Source: Hepsetus odoe
Lineage: Eukaryota; Chordata; Actinopteri; Characiformes; Hepsetidae
DNA: 64,000 nt
Assembly: GCA_017165825.1 (NCBI GenBank)
Contig: CM029369.1
Location: 784,102-848,101, forward strand
Direction: 5' to 3'
The translations under genes and the position numbers were made by a program. Shown here piece after piece: positions 1 to 10,800 of the stretch; the first letter of the stretch is position 1; each line of letters starts with the position of its first letter. The notes under the pieces are model-generated. The model saw only the letters and a list, made by a program, of their open reading frames with translations. It was not told the origin of the DNA and made no database searches.

Positions 1-49
<49 letters not shown>
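1..49. repeat. (TG)n microsatellite at window edge
   Basis: Uninterrupted TG dinucleotides from the first base, so the array is cut by the window edge and its true length is unknown. Confidence 0.98.
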
Positions 50-154
50 ATATTTATTCAATTTGTCCCCATTTAGGAGCCAGACCTGGAACAGAGAGAC
101 ATCACTAACTGAGTGATGTTTAAGGCTGAGGCTGTTTATGGGACTTCCACTAAA

Positions 155-158
<4 letters not shown>

Positions 159-215
<57 letters not shown>

Positions 216-217
216 NC

Positions 218-277
<60 letters not shown>

Positions 278-286
278 AATAATAAA
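159..286. repeat. Compound (CA)n-N-(CAA)n-(TAA)n microsatellite
   Basis: A pure CA run (159-215) meets a single ambiguous base at 216, then CAA repeats to about 276 and a short TAA run. The N exactly at the junction suggests an unresolved read or assembly join, so the compound structure may be partly artificial. Long His/Thr/Asn runs in all frames are translation of the repeat, not protein. Confidence 0.97.
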
Positions 287-915
287 TATACAGTTAAAAG
301 TTTGTTTCTGGTCCTTTGACCTCACATTTCCAGGAATGAAGAACGGTAAGATGAGCACACTTCTTTACTGGTCTCTCGTCTTTTTAAAAACTGGTTAAAA
401 TCCACTTTTCCGGTTTCTTTAGAGACACTGTGTCCACACTAGAGACGAGGTCTGATTGAGGTGTTCGGTTCTCCTGCGGCTCCAGAAGCTCCAGAGGTGA
501 TCAAACACCCAGCGGTTCAGATTAAAGGAAATGTGACACAGAGCCTCCACACACACCTGTCTGATCAAAGGCTTTCAGGAGCACTAAATTTAACCCAGAC
601 AGACACTTAAAAAGCCTCTCAGGATTATCAGAGACACGGTGGTGTCCTCTAAAGGGATCAGAGACTGAGACCCACACTGTCCACCTCGCTGGAATCACAA
701 CCTCTGCTTTAACCATCAAATCTAATAAAACTTTCCTGATGTTCACAAAACTGCAGATTTGGACGTTTCTTGGTATTTAATGCTCAAATTCCCCTCCTAG
801 AAGCCTTGTTTGGACATTTTTTAAAAGATAAAAATGAGTATTTGATAAAAATGAATCATTTACTGTAGACAGCTACATTTTACATATAAGAATGAATCTA
901 GAGAACATCTGTACT
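287..915. other. Unassigned stretch, no gene seen
   Basis: No recognisable repeat family, tRNA or coding signal. The ORF at 522-746 on the minus strand (74 aa) has no motif and is of a length expected by chance. Confidence 0.5.
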
Positions 916-1085
916 GGGGCAGCGGTCGTCTAGCGTTTAGGGACGAGGCCTCAGTAATCGGAAGCTTGTAGGTTTGATTCCCAGACCAAGGTACCGTCCC
1001 CATCTCTGCTCCCCGGGTGCTGGATATGTCTGCCCCCTGCTGGACGGTTTGTGTGTGTTAAATACAGAGGATGCCTCTGTTTTTG
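916..1085 (+). mobile_element. SINE-A copy, diverged, 3' end missing
   Basis: It starts GGGGCAGCGG, followed by a tRNA-like box A region, a degenerate box B (GGTTTGATTCC at about 970-981), the AAGGTACCGTCCCCATC block, CTCCCCGGGTGCTGGATATG and TGCCCCCTGCTGGACGG, then GTGTGTGTTAAATACAGAGG. The canonical CACTTTCACTTTC end is absent. Same family as copies at 1723, 6871, 29698 and 40072. Confidence 0.75.
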
Positions 1086-1722
1086 CCCTCCATCGTTTGC
1101 TTTTATTCTTGTTTATTTTTAAAGCACTTTGATGATCCCCCGCCATCTTTAACTGTGGGTTAGAAATGAAACTTGCTCACTTATTAAATAATTCCATTAA
1201 AACAGAATAAATCATATCCAGCAGGGGGCAACAGAGCACAGAAAGACTGCGGATACGCAGTAACTCGCGCAATATGTTGCTATAGAAGACACAGTTGTAA
1301 CCTCTCATTCAAATACATCTTTTATGTGTTCTGTAAGAGTGCAATGTATTCAAATATTTATCCTATTGTGTGAAATTGGAGGGATTTGGATTTGGAGCTA
1401 AAGGTTCATGAGAACCAGAGAACCAAAATAAAAATGACATCAGAAGGTTCTTTCACTGCCAGGACGTCCCCAGAAAACAGGCTCACAGCCCAGTTTTAGG
1501 CTCTCCCAGGGACACGAGATCATTTTCACAGGACGTCCACATATGAGATGATTCATCAGACCATTCACACCAGACTCGTAATGGTTGATTTTAGCTTTGT
1601 TTATTTATTTATTTTTGATGCAGTAGTTTTAAGTGTGGAAGCTTTAAACGATTTAAATGTGGAAGCTCCACATGCAGCCTAAACTAAACCCTAAAAAGCT
1701 TAAATTGGGATTAAATACCGCC
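1086..1722. other. Unassigned stretch, no gene seen
   Basis: AT-rich DNA without a recognisable coding segment. An isolated 'CCAGCAGGGGGCA' at 1218-1230 is the reverse complement of the SINE-A core and may be a tiny SINE relic. Confidence 0.45.
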
Positions 1723-1963
1723 GGGGTAGCGGTGGCCTGGTGTTTAGGGACCCAGATCGGTAGAAAGTTGGTTTGATTCCCTTACCAGTAGGTTGCCCTG
1801 AGGAACCCTTGAGCATGGTACTGTCCCCATCACTGCTTCCCAGGCTCTTTCAATAGCTGCCCCTGCTGGACGGTGTGTGGGGGTAAAATGCAGAGGTGTG
1901 ATTCTGTTGTGGTTCTTTGTGTGCCGTGTTTCACAATGAAAAGTATAGTCACTTTCACTTTCA
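1723..1963 (+). mobile_element. SINE-A copy, near full length
   Basis: Head GGGGTAGCGGTGGCCTGG, box-B-like GGTTTGATTCCC, then GGTTGCCCTGAGGAACCCTTGAGCA, TGCTTCCCAGG, TTTCAATAGCTGCCCCTGCTGGACGG, and the typical end AGTCACTTTCACTTTCA. The order of blocks matches the 6871-7126 copy. The internal segment belongs to the 'TTTCAATAGCTGCCCC' subtype. Confidence 0.85.
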
Positions 1964-2889
1964 CCAATATAATATACAAATATTCAAAAGCTTCAGCTTC
2001 AGTAGTGTTCATCCTCTGCAAATGTCAAAAATATCCATATGTAAATTTTTAAATATGCAAATTGTTCATTGCTAATGTCAAAGCAGCACGAAGGACTTCA
2101 TAATGATTTACTTTAAACTGATTTTTCTTTTTCAATCCATAATTTACAATCTCAAAAGGAAATATCTTTTTATTTTTTATTTCATCTTCCAGATGTTGTG
2201 GTCTGAAACAATTATAAGGAAAATATTTACACAAATAAAAGTGCGTTTTCTGTTTTTTTTTTTGTTTTGTTTAAATTTGAAAATGAACAGACATGACGTC
2301 TGAGGATGGAGAATTAATTCACGTTTAAATTTCTTCGTAAATGACTTTCTTCAGCAAAAGAACGAGCCTGAATTCTACTGAAGGCCAGTTTGGTCCATTC
2401 ATCACATTCGTACAAGGTTTTATGACCAAATAAAGAACATTTTTATTTGTGCTGGAATTCACATTTGACGGATGAAGAGAAATTCCTCGTATGTCTTTCT
2501 CTCGACAGATTTCGTTCTGGTGTCGTTCACAGCTGCTTTCGTTACGTTCAGGTTAATCACGCACGGCTGGAAGGCCTGCAAAAATAAACAGACGGGTTCT
2601 GTGTTAATGTTCTGCTGATGGATGTGTGTTTCCTGGCCGACCTGCAGCAGGTGTGGTCGTAGGAGACACACCTGTGGGTGTATTTATGAGTGTGTAGTTC
2701 AGGATAAACACAGGATTCACTCTCTCACAAAGTTCAAACACACTGAGAGCAGAATCATCTGAGTTATTGTGACCTTCCACGGTTTATCTTCCCTCGTAGG
2801 GTCTTTTCTCTAAACTGCTCAGCTTTAACCCAACAGCCACAACATTAAAACCACTCAAACAGCTCAAAAAGCCAAAACAGGTCTGGAAT
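1964..2889. other. AT-rich unassigned stretch
   Basis: Low-GC sequence with T and A runs (for example 2168-2185, 2251-2268). No exon, repeat family or RNA gene recognised. The minus-strand 70-aa ORF at 2459-2671 has no motif. Confidence 0.45.
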
Positions 2890-3082
2890 CCATTTACATT
2901 TGCAGCTCTTCTCCAGAGCGACTTCCGTGTCCTGATTACAGGGACAGTCCCCCCTGGAGACACTCAGGGTTCAGGGTCTCAGGGACCCAGTGGTGGTAGT
3001 GCTGGAGGTGGGATACGAACCTGGGACCTCTTGAACCACAGGTCCATAGACAGGTACCACCACTAGACCATCAGCACCACCA
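2890..3082 (-). mobile_element. SINE-C copy (V-SINE-like), minus strand
   Basis: Read on the minus strand it begins with a tRNA-like head (GGTGCTGATGGTCTAGTGG), has a box-B-like GGTTCGTATCCCACCTCC, the block CAGCACTACCACCACTGGGT, then GTCTCCAGGGGGGACTGTCC, GTAATCAGGACACGGAAGTC and CTCTGGAGAAGAGC, ending in AAATGTAAATGG. The block order equals the 50146-50350 copy. The CTCTGGATAAGAGCGTCTG-type tail is common in fish SINEs; the V-SINE link is from family knowledge and not checked. Confidence 0.8.
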
Positions 3083-3289
3083 AAGCTCTTCTGAGGCTGA
3101 GCTGTGGTTCCAGTTCCTTTCATTCTGTAAGTTGGGACGGGTCCATGGACGGGACTAGTTTGTCCCACAGACGCTGGAGGGGACTGGATGTGGTGAATTT
3201 GGATCTTTTTTTTTCTGAACAATGTCTGCAGTGTGGGAGGACGTTATACTGCTGAAGGACGAGACTGTCATTAGAGGACACTGTCACCA

Positions 3290-3642
3290 TGAAGGGGGAA
3301 CTTCTCACACTCACCACTTCACCTGTTCACCCCAACTCACGCTCCCTCACCTGTTTATCTGTTCACCCCAACTCACACTCACTCACCAGTTCAACTCACA
3401 CTCACTCACCTCTTCACCTGTTCACTCCCCAACTCACACTCACTCATCACTTCAGCTGTTCACTCCCCAACTCACACTCACTCATCACTTCACCTGTTCA
3501 CCCCCAACTCACTCACCACCTCACCAGTTCAACTCACACTCACTCACCTCTTCAGCTGTTCACCCCCCAACTCACACTCACTCATCACTTCAGCTGTTCA
3601 CTCCCCAACTCACACTCACTCATCACTTCACCTGTTCCCCTC
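3290..3642 (+). repeat. 36-bp minisatellite (copy 1)
   Basis: Imperfect tandem units built on AACTCACACTCACTCACC plus ACTTCACCTGTTCACCCC, about ten units with deletions. The 118- and 204-aa ORFs across it translate the repeat (Thr-His-Ser-Leu runs) and are not credible proteins. The same unit occurs in the opposite orientation at 13935-14340. Confidence 0.93.
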
Positions 3643-4316
3643 TAACCCCCAGTATGAAAGTTGGGGTCAGCTGGAGTTGTGTTGATGACTGTAAATGTGA
3701 AAAACCTCTCAGAGGCCCAAATCCTGGTTCTCAGGACAGCAGATGGCGCCAGAGTCTCTTCAGGATGCAGTCTGTGTTTTTAGACCAGGACAGTCTAACT
3801 CTGATTCAGGGAACAGGTGAGTTAAACCAGGTGTGATTGGGAAATCACCAAATCAGAGTCGGGCACTCATTCTATTAACTTTCCCTGAATGTTGCTTCTT
3901 TGGTTGTAATACTGGAGATACAAGGTTAAAGCTGTCATTACTGAAAAAAACCCCCACAGATTAGAATTGTGCACAAAGAAACAGTGTATAGTGACAGTTA
4001 ACAACAACACGGTGTCTCTTTTCTAATTTGTTTTAAAAAGTGTGTTTACTGGTGGATCTGTCTGTCTAACATGAGGAAATCTCCCTCCGGATCAATGAAG
4101 TTTTTCTGATTCTGATTCTGATTTGACCTAATTTTACATCTTTTTCCTACAAAAACACATACAAGGACCCATGAAGTGAGAAAAGAACTTTCCTTATTTA
4201 ATAACATTTTAATAAAATGATCTATTTTGAAAACTTTTCTAATTTAAATATGTTAATGCTGTTAAAGTGCTGCTGTTCCCTCGCCAACCCAAACAACTCT
4301 TTTATGAAAAACTAAA
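3643..4316. other. Unassigned stretch
   Basis: No gene recognised. The segment 3700-3840 stays open with the minisatellite frame but shows no motif, and 'GATTCTGATTCTGATT' (about 4107-4123) is a short tandem. Confidence 0.45.
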
Positions 4317-4530
4317 CTGTAAAAGTACAGGAGTGTACTGAGAGTGTAAAGTAAAAGTACAGGAGTGTACTGAGAGTGTAGAGTAAAAGTACAGGAACGT
4401 ACTGAGAATGTAAAGTAAAAGTACAGGAATGTACTGAGAGTGTAAAGTAAAAGTACAGGAATGTACTGAGAATATAAAGTAAAAAGTACAGGAATGTACT
4501 GAGAATATAAAGTAAAAGTACAGGAATTGT
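4317..4530 (-). repeat. ~32-bp minisatellite (copy 1)
   Basis: About six to seven units of AAAGTAAAAGTACAGGAATG plus TACTGAGAGTGT. The 105-aa minus-strand ORF (4262-4579) is repeat translation (TLYSQYIPVLF-type units). The unit is the reverse complement of the larger array at 31408-31832. Confidence 0.93.
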
Positions 4531-6032
4531 ACTGCATTACCTTCTTCTGGTTTTCTATAAATAAGAACTTTTTTTTCAAATATTGTTAAAAATTATGAGA
4601 CAGGCTGTAATTTACGTCATCATTGGCTGAAATTATGGGATATTAAAACTAAAAAAGCAGACCTCAGACACCAATCAAGTCCTGATGAAATAAGATTGGA
4701 CTTTTTTGCAGAATGTTTGCTTTAAGAAACAGTCAGTGAGAGGTCAAACCTGCAGATAAACCCATTACCCAGAGTTCCCTGTGCTTTGATGGATTGCCGT
4801 TCCCTGGTGACCAAAAACAAACCAATGGAAACACCCAAAATGGATAAATACACTCAAATGATCATCACCGGGTGTCCCGCCGTCTTTCAGGACAACAACA
4901 GATGACAAAGTGAGGGACGCTGCCGGGGACAGATTCCTGCGCTCCAGGATCAATTTATTCTAAGACGTTTAAAGTCCAAGATCTTTCTCTCCAAGAACAA
5001 GTTTGATACGAAGACCTTAATTGTTTCACATTCACTTCTTCAAATGATTTCTGTCCTGCAATAAAAAAAACGAATTTCTTCATGAAGAGGTGGGATCCAA
5101 ATAAAGTCCTAAAAGTCCAAGAAAGATAAAGTCGCTTCATTAATCACATTTCTTAGTTTTTACAGCCTGACATCAAGATTTTAGGAGTGATTTCAATCCC
5201 GTACAAATCCACAGTGTGGAGTTTTAAAATTTTGACAGTAATAATTCTGTAGTGGTTTTAAAAGAGTGTAAATCTGGAAGGTCTGTTTTTTACTTTAATA
5301 ATTGTTGACAGATTTTAGGAATCTGCAGTTTATAGTTTTTACATTTTGAGAGTAACAGCTGTGTGGTGATTATAATCCAGTGTGAATCTGCAGTGTGTAG
5401 CTCTTGCTCAATTCTTTTCATAAATCTTAATGTTTTTTTTTGTTTTTTATACTTTAAGTGGCAATTAATGTTGATGTGAAGCTCTTATTACACTCCAGCT
5501 GAATTACTTTGGATAAAACTGCCTTGGATGAAAGTTTCAGCAAAGAAAATAAATGTAGTTTTTGAATGTTGATGGTAATAACTGTATTTTAATATGCAGC
5601 GAGTTGTTTTTACAGTAAATCCTCTAAAAATAGAAAGTCACCCTGTGGACTCGTCCACCCCGAGGTCTGATTCTCCGTCTGAAGGAGAAGGAAAGTGTCC
5701 CCGTCTGTCCTTTGGTCTGGAGCTGGTGGTGAAGGAGGAGTTTACAGTTTCTTTTCTCGCTGGACTGGATCATTTCTAAATGCAGGATTTTTAAAGACCT
5801 GGACGCGACAGAACCTCACCAACAGGGGGCGCTGCTCCTCCTGGTTCATTCATTGTTCTGAACGGACGTTTGCCTTTAGTCCAAAACCTGCTGAGGAGTA
5901 ATAGATTACATATAAATGAAATAAATAACCTCAAATAAGCAAAATTAAAAAGAAAAGAAATACAAATAAAATACAATTCAAATGACTGAAATGAACAGCC
6001 TTGATGGTTTTTCAAAGGATGTAATTATATTT
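4531..6032. other. 1.5-kb unassigned stretch
   Basis: AT-rich DNA without recognised repeat family. The ORFs at 4765-4953, 4955-5140 (minus) and 5594-5779 (plus) are 61-62 aa with no domain signature or convincing splice context. Two loosely similar segments, 5160-5280 and 5290-5420 (both with a 'CAGTGTGTAG/GGAG' and 'TAACAG..TGTGTGGTG' pattern), suggest a decayed tandem duplication. Confidence 0.4.
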
Positions 6033-6247
6033 GAAAGAAAGTGAAAGTGACAACTCTTGTCATTGCGAGGTCACAGCACACAGTGAACCACAACCAAACT
6101 GGACCTCTGCTTTTAACCCATGCAAACACCGCGCAGCAGCCTGAAGCTATTGAAAGCACCCGGGGAGCAGTGACGGGGACGGTACCTTGCTCAAGGGTAC
6201 CTCAGGGCAACCTACTGGTGAGGGAATCGAACCCACAACCTTCCGAC
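6033..6247 (-). mobile_element. SINE-A copy, 5' truncated, minus strand
   Basis: In plus-strand reading it starts GAAAGAAAGTGAAAGTGACA (reverse complement of the SINE-A end), then TTGTCATTGCGAGGTCACAG, the AGCAGTGACGGGGACGGTAC core and GAATCGAACCCACAACC, the reverse complement of box B. It stops at about 6247, before box A, so it is a typical 5'-truncated copy. Confidence 0.88.
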
Positions 6248-6617
6248 TTACATTTTATTTACATTGTTAAAGATTACTGGATTACAGTTTTCAATTAAAT
6301 AGTTAAAATATAGTTTTAAAATGCTTACTCAGCAATGTTTACTCAGCAGCCCTGTTTCCTGTTTCCTGTTTCCTGTTTGTACCCAAATCTGTTTCGCTCA
6401 AATAACGAGGAAAGGAGGAGGCGAAAAGGAAGGAGAGAGAGGACCGTCAAGAAAAACTGCTATTATTTATTCAGAAACTAAAAATGAAACTTAAACAAAC
6501 ACAAAATGGTCTCGTTTTCATTTTTTAGTCCTGATAGTTTATTTCGATTCTTTCGTTCTTCGTGTCTGTTTGGTTCTGTTATAAAATAAAATGATGAACT
6601 AACAAAATGACAATCAG
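6248..6617. other. Short unassigned gap with a heptamer repeat
   Basis: Contains about four direct repeats of CTGTTTC at 6352-6378. Nothing else recognised. Confidence 0.5.
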
Positions 6618-6629
6618 TGTTGGTTTTCA

Positions 6630-6736
6630 CTCCCTGCGATGGGCTGGCGACCTGTCCAGGGTGCGTCCCCCGTCCTCGACACCGGCACTCCCCCACGACC
6701 CCGCTTGGGACAAGCGGCAGATAATGGATGGATGGA
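6630..6736 (+). mobile_element. SINE-B 3' fragment with perfect 12-bp target-site duplication
   Basis: The body runs from TCCCTGCGATGGGCTGGCGA through CTGTCCAGGGTGCGTCCCCC to GGGACAAGCGGCAGATAATGG and a GGAT tail. It is flanked by identical 12-mers TGTTGGTTTTCA at 6618-6629 and 6737-6748. That pattern shows LINE-type target-primed insertion of a 5'-truncated copy (107 bp); the tRNA-like head is absent. Confidence 0.93.
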
Positions 6737-6870
6737 TGTTGGTTTTCATTCATTTCTTTTTCTAATTTTGCCACTTTTTTCTGAAAGTTCTTATATAAGG
6801 ACAAATATATTTGTTGAAAATTTCCAGCGTCCTTTTGGAGCTTTTAGATTTTTTAACCGAATGCATCACA

Positions 6871-7126
6871 GGGGCAGGGATGGTCTAGAGTTTAGGGAGT
6901 CGGCCACAGGATCGGAAGATTGTGGGTTTGATTCCTTCACCAGTAGGTTGCCCTGAGGTACCCTTGAGCAAGGTACCGTCCCAGCCACTGCTCCCCGGGC
7001 GCTTTCATAGCTGCCCCCTGCTGCACAGTGTTTGCATGGGTTAAATGCAGAGGTCCAGTTTGGTTGTGGTTCACTGTGTGCTGTGCTGTGACCTCGCAAT
7101 GACAAGGGTTGTCACTTTCACTTTCA
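6871..7126 (+). mobile_element. SINE-A copy, full-length reference copy
   Basis: All blocks are present in order: GGGGCAGGGATGGTCTAGAG head, AGTCGGCCACAGGATCGGAA, box-B-like GGTTTGATTCCTTC, AGTAGGTTGCCCTGAGGTAC, CCTTGAGCAAGGTACCGTCC, CTCCCCGGGCGCTTTCATAG, CTGCCCCCTGCTGCACAGTG, TGGGTTAAATGCAGAGGTCC, TTGTGGTTCACTGTGTGCTG, TGACCTCGCAATGACAAGGG and the end TTGTCACTTTCACTTTCA. I used this copy to define SINE-A. Confidence 0.92.
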
Positions 7127-7663
7127 TCATTAATTCCAGAATAAATTGCCGTATAATTTGTGTCGAGTAAATGCTCACATTTCAAAGTACTGTGACCAAA
7201 CCTGCACGACTAGACTCGGCCTCTCAAATCCTGTTAAAATCCACCTCATCGGCTTTCTGAAGATTTCATTTTTCTGTTTTTCTCTGAAGCAGATCTTTTG
7301 GTTTTGGTTCCAAAAAGCTGCAACTTCTTCTCAGTACTAGAAATTCATGTTTTTCCATTTTGAATGAATCCCTTTCTGGACTGTGATGCAAAAGTGCTGC
7401 TCGAAACGTGCGAATGGACAGAATGAGAAAGGCTGAAAGTGAAAGATTCTCTCGTTCTTCCACCAGACTGAGGGTTCAGAGACGAGCAGATTCCATAAAA
7501 AACAGGCTCGTTCAGAGTTTCAGAAGTTAAAGAAGGAAAGTGTCATTTTGTGTCTGATGAACCCCGTTCTTTTAGGGGGACAGTAAAGCTTGTGGACGAG
7601 GATTTCCTCTTTCATTTGACCTGCCCGGTGTCCCCCTGCGCTGGGACAGTCCTGCATCAGGAC
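7127..7663. other. Unassigned stretch
   Basis: No gene or repeat family recognised. Short ORFs (64-65 aa) on both strands overlap each other and carry no motif. Confidence 0.45.
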
Positions 7664-7852
7664 TCCTCCTCTTTCTCATCCTTCTCCTTCATCTCCTCTT
7701 TCTCCTCCTTCTTATTCTCCTTCTTCTCCTCCTTTTCTCCTTCTTCTTATTCTTTGCCTTCTTCTCCTACTCGTTCTCCTTCTTCTCCTCCTCCACCTCC
7801 TTCTTCTTCTGCTTCTCTTGCTCCTCCTCCTCCTTCTTCTCATCCTCCTCCA
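7664..7852. repeat. Polypyrimidine (CTT/CTC)n tract
   Basis: Nearly pure pyrimidine sequence with CTTCTC/CTCCTC motifs. The minus-strand arginine-rich ORF and plus-strand Ser/Pro-rich ORF are translations of this tract. Such tracts can form triplex (H-DNA) structures; this is general knowledge, not shown here. Confidence 0.9.
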
Positions 7853-8167
7853 GCGGTTATCATTCTGGTCAGTGGTTTTCAGAGCTCTGGATGATTCATG
7901 TTGTTTGTATTTAAGCTGCTGAGAAACAGAAATCAACAGCACCACTGTTTGTTTACATGCCGACTGAAAGGCTTTAATAGTTTTTTAAAATGTAAAAAAT
8001 GTGGCTGATGTTCGTCTCCGAGACGAGGAGTGTGAGGCGTCCGCTCCGCTCACTGAAGTGGTTTCGTAAAGACGTGAGAGATCAGCCGAGCGAACATCTG
8101 AAGGCCATTTTCCTCGATTAAAGGGCACAAACTATCAGCTGTAAACACTGCCTGTTTCCACGGCATC
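7853..8167. other. Unassigned stretch
   Basis: No feature recognised. The segment around 8000-8130 is richer in CpG than its surroundings and is not obviously repetitive. Confidence 0.4.
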
Positions 8168-8197
8168 AACACACACACACACACACACACACACACT
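8168..8197. repeat. (CA)n microsatellite
   Basis: Pure CA dinucleotide run. Confidence 0.97.
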
Positions 8198-8420
8198 GTG
8201 AGACATTGTTTTCAAACAGATTTGACGAAACGAGAAACAAAATAATAAAAAACAAACAAACAAGGTGCTCCAGCTGTGAGTAACGATCAATCAAACCAAT
8301 CAGGACTGACGGCAAAAACAGAAAGTATCAATAAAAAAGGAGAAGAATTAAATGGAAGAGACCAATAAATCAAATCCAATCAAATCAAGGCTCAGGACAG
8401 AAGTGTGATGCAGAAAGACA

Positions 8421-8421
<1 letters not shown>

Positions 8422-8453
<32 letters not shown>
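8422..8453. repeat. (GT)n microsatellite
   Basis: Pure GT run of about 15 units. Confidence 0.97.
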
Positions 8454-8455
<2 letters not shown>

Positions 8456-8587
8456 ATTTCTGTGTTTAGATGCTCATCAGGCTTCAGATCCAGTCAAACA
8501 GTTTAAGTGTTCCTCACACTGGACTTTTTTTCGGAAACCAGGAGACACTAAACATCTCCATCAAAGCACTGAGCTGTTTACACTGAA

Positions 8588-8713
8588 CAACAAACAAACA
8601 AACAAACAAACAAACAAACAAAAGGCCGGAGATCCTGAACCCCTTACATGACTGACACGCTGGACCTGCTAATTATGATCAATTCTTCTTCTTCTTCTTC
8701 TTCTTCTTCTTCA
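8588..8713. repeat. (CAAA)n and (CTT)n microsatellites
   Basis: CAAA units at 8588-8622 and TTC units at 8683-8713, with about 60 bp of ordinary sequence between them. Confidence 0.95.
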
Positions 8714-9454
8714 TCTATTACTGTTGCTGTAGTTACTAATCTAATCTAATTATTATCTATTATTGTTAAATAATACAATATAATATAATAGTTTTGCACA
8801 GATGTTATGAAGTGTGATTAACAGCATGTAACAAGAAAAAAAATTCACCAAGATGGTTTGAGAAAAATGACTAATTTCGTGAATTATGAACATGCTTTTC
8901 TAAATAATAAACAGGACTCTTTGGAGACTCTGGAAATCTGCAAAGTCAATAAGAAAGTCAGCGTCCTTACTGGACGTCATTAGGACCAGAGTGAGGGACG
9001 CATTAGGGGGAGGGTGTTCGTCCTGGTTTTGTTGTTTTAGGGAAAAGAACAGAGAAACCAGGAGGAACGAGATTCGAGCCACTTCCATGAAAAAGCACAC
9101 GGAGATGGAGGATCAATGATCTTTGACCTTTTGTACCTTGGCAGTGTCCTGATGTCCTGATGTCCTCACTTGACTTTTCTGGGAAATTTCAAAACAGCAC
9201 AGAAAAGCTCATCAGGTTCCACATCTTCTAGAAATTTCTGAAGAACGTCTTCTAAAGAACGTCTTCATGCAACTCAATTCACAACCAAAAGGCGAGTCTG
9301 ATGGAAGCTTCTGTCCATGAGTCTCACAGCAAGATCTCACCTCCACACCTTTAACCCTGAAAAGATTAGATTCTTTATTTCTGTTTTCTTCAGTGTTACA
9401 CAATTTTTTTAACCCTTCGGCGACCTCCAGCACAGATCTGTGGTACAAATGTGA
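8714..9454. other. Unassigned stretch
   Basis: AT-rich at first, then mixed. A short direct repeat of 'GAACGTCTTC' at 9243-9266 and 'CCTGATGTCCTGATGTCCT' at 9148-9168 are local slippage. No gene seen. Confidence 0.45.
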
Positions 9455-9588
9455 TTTATAAACCCTGGTGGCACTTGGGGTTCATGGTTTTAGTCAGGAA
9501 CCCTGTGGTGGTAGTGCCGGAGGTGGAATTCAAACCAGCAACTTTTCGGTCCACAGACGAGTGTCCAACCACTAGGTCTCCATCACCC
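9455..9588 (-). mobile_element. SINE-C fragment, minus strand
   Basis: The reverse complement gives a box-A-like CTAGTGGTTGG, a box-B-like GGTTTGAATTCCACCTCC and CACTACCACCACAGGGTTCC. The CTCTGGATAAGAGCG 3' part is missing. Confidence 0.75.
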
Positions 9589-9711
9589 TCAATGATAAAC
9601 ACTCAAACCCTTTTCTGACGCTTTGGTGCATTTGAAGCTCAAACATCATCAATCATCTGAGTCGAATCAGGATACTTCATTGCACTGACACAAACTCTGA
9701 AGTAAGAGCAA

Positions 9712-9882
9712 AGTGAAAGGGACTATTTGAAAGGGATTATTTGTCATTGTGAGAACAAGCACAGCACACAGATGGGAACGGTACCTTGATCAAGGGAACC
9801 CAGGGTAACCTACTGGTCTGGGTTCTGAACCCATGACCTACTGATCCTGGGGCCTCGTCCCAAAACACTACGCTGCTGCCCC
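9712..9882 (-). mobile_element. SINE-A copy, minus strand, internally deleted
   Basis: The reverse complement of the SINE-A 3' end (AAAGTGAAAGGGACTA) is followed by ATTTGTCATTGTGAGAACAA, GATGGGAACGGTACCTTG, the GAACCCATGACCTACTGATC box B region and ACGCTGCTGCCCC. The central core (CAGGGGGCAG) between the tail and the GGTACC block is deleted. Confidence 0.82.
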
Positions 9883-9973
9883 CGGGGTTGATGTGTCAGT
9901 GTCACTGCCCATCCCTTCTAGCTTCCATGATTGGTTTGTGTTTCGCTTCACTTTAAATAAAGTTCAACACTTA

Positions 9974-10230
9974 CAGCGCTGAGCAAAAGTCTTCACCCCC
10001 CTCATTTCTGTTCCGTGTAAAAATGAGATGGTAGGTTCAGGAATTTGTGTGCAAACACATGTAACTCCAGTCTAAACACAATGAGAGTTTCATTCTAACC
10101 AGCTTTAAAGTCAATATTCACCACCACCACCGTTATTCTTCAGCACAGCCTCAACTCTCTTAGACCAGCTCCATTCTTTAAGCCCTCTTCAAGAACACTT
10201 AGAAGGTCAGGCTTTACCTTTATTATTTAT
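9974..10230 (+). mobile_element. Tc1-like transposon end fragment
   Basis: After TA at 9972-9973 the sequence CAGCGCTGAGCAAAAGTCTT resembles the terminal inverted repeat of a common fish Tc1-like family (CAGTGCTGAGCAAAAGTCTT in my recollection), followed by AACTCCAGTC..CAACTCTCTTAGACCAGC. No matching opposite terminal repeat was found nearby, so this is probably one end of a decayed element. The inner boundary is approximate. Confidence 0.6.
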
Positions 10231-10738
10231 AACAATACGCTGTCTCTGCTGGGTCCATCTGTCTCAGGATGACCCTAAATAACCCTGTCTGGCCCACCAG
10301 GTCTCCTCTAGGCCCTGCGTCCCTACAGTGTAATCATTAACGCACCCACATTAGCCAAGATCCCGGCGGTCCCACCAGCACACAGACATAAATCTGTCCC
10401 AGCAGGTGGACGGGCCATGGACAGGCTCTCAGCTGGGCACTGGGAAAGCTGGGCATTTGTTTTTGAAAGAGGCTCCGGCACACATCTCTAACGGGAATGA
10501 AGGTAACCTTCTGGAACAGAGCGCAGGCTAAGGGTCCATATGGTTCCATGGGTTTCTGCTTACACTAGACTTTTCCTCACAGTTACCAAGCGCTTTCTGT
10601 TCCAGACCAGAAATTTGGAATGATACATGTCATTAAAACATGCGCAGATGCCCCAGATGTTGATTATTTTTCTGCTGGACCGTACCAATGGATTACTTAA
10701 TACTTTCCCATTACTTAATATCTGATATTTTCATAAGA

Positions 10739-10740
<2 letters not shown>
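10231..10740. other. Unassigned stretch
   Basis: Moderately GC-rich between about 10240 and 10560. A 70-aa minus-strand ORF (10337-10549) has no recognisable domain. No repeat family identified. Confidence 0.4.
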
Positions 10741-10799
<59 letters not shown>

Positions 10800-10800
10800 T
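10741..10800. repeat. (GT)n microsatellite
   Basis: GT run interrupted once by GAG. Confidence 0.97.

Noticed and set aside
3222..3836. 204-aa ORF with a non-repetitive C-terminal part
   Set aside because: Most of it is minisatellite; the last 60 residues show no domain and can be open by chance.
6871..6950. Functional tRNA gene at SINE-A heads
   Set aside because: The heads have only box A/B-like sequence without paired acceptor or anticodon stems, and they recur with the same downstream body.
7712..7945. Arginine-rich, protamine-like ORF
   Set aside because: It is the complement of a CTT/CTC tract; there is no start context, no introns and no family match.
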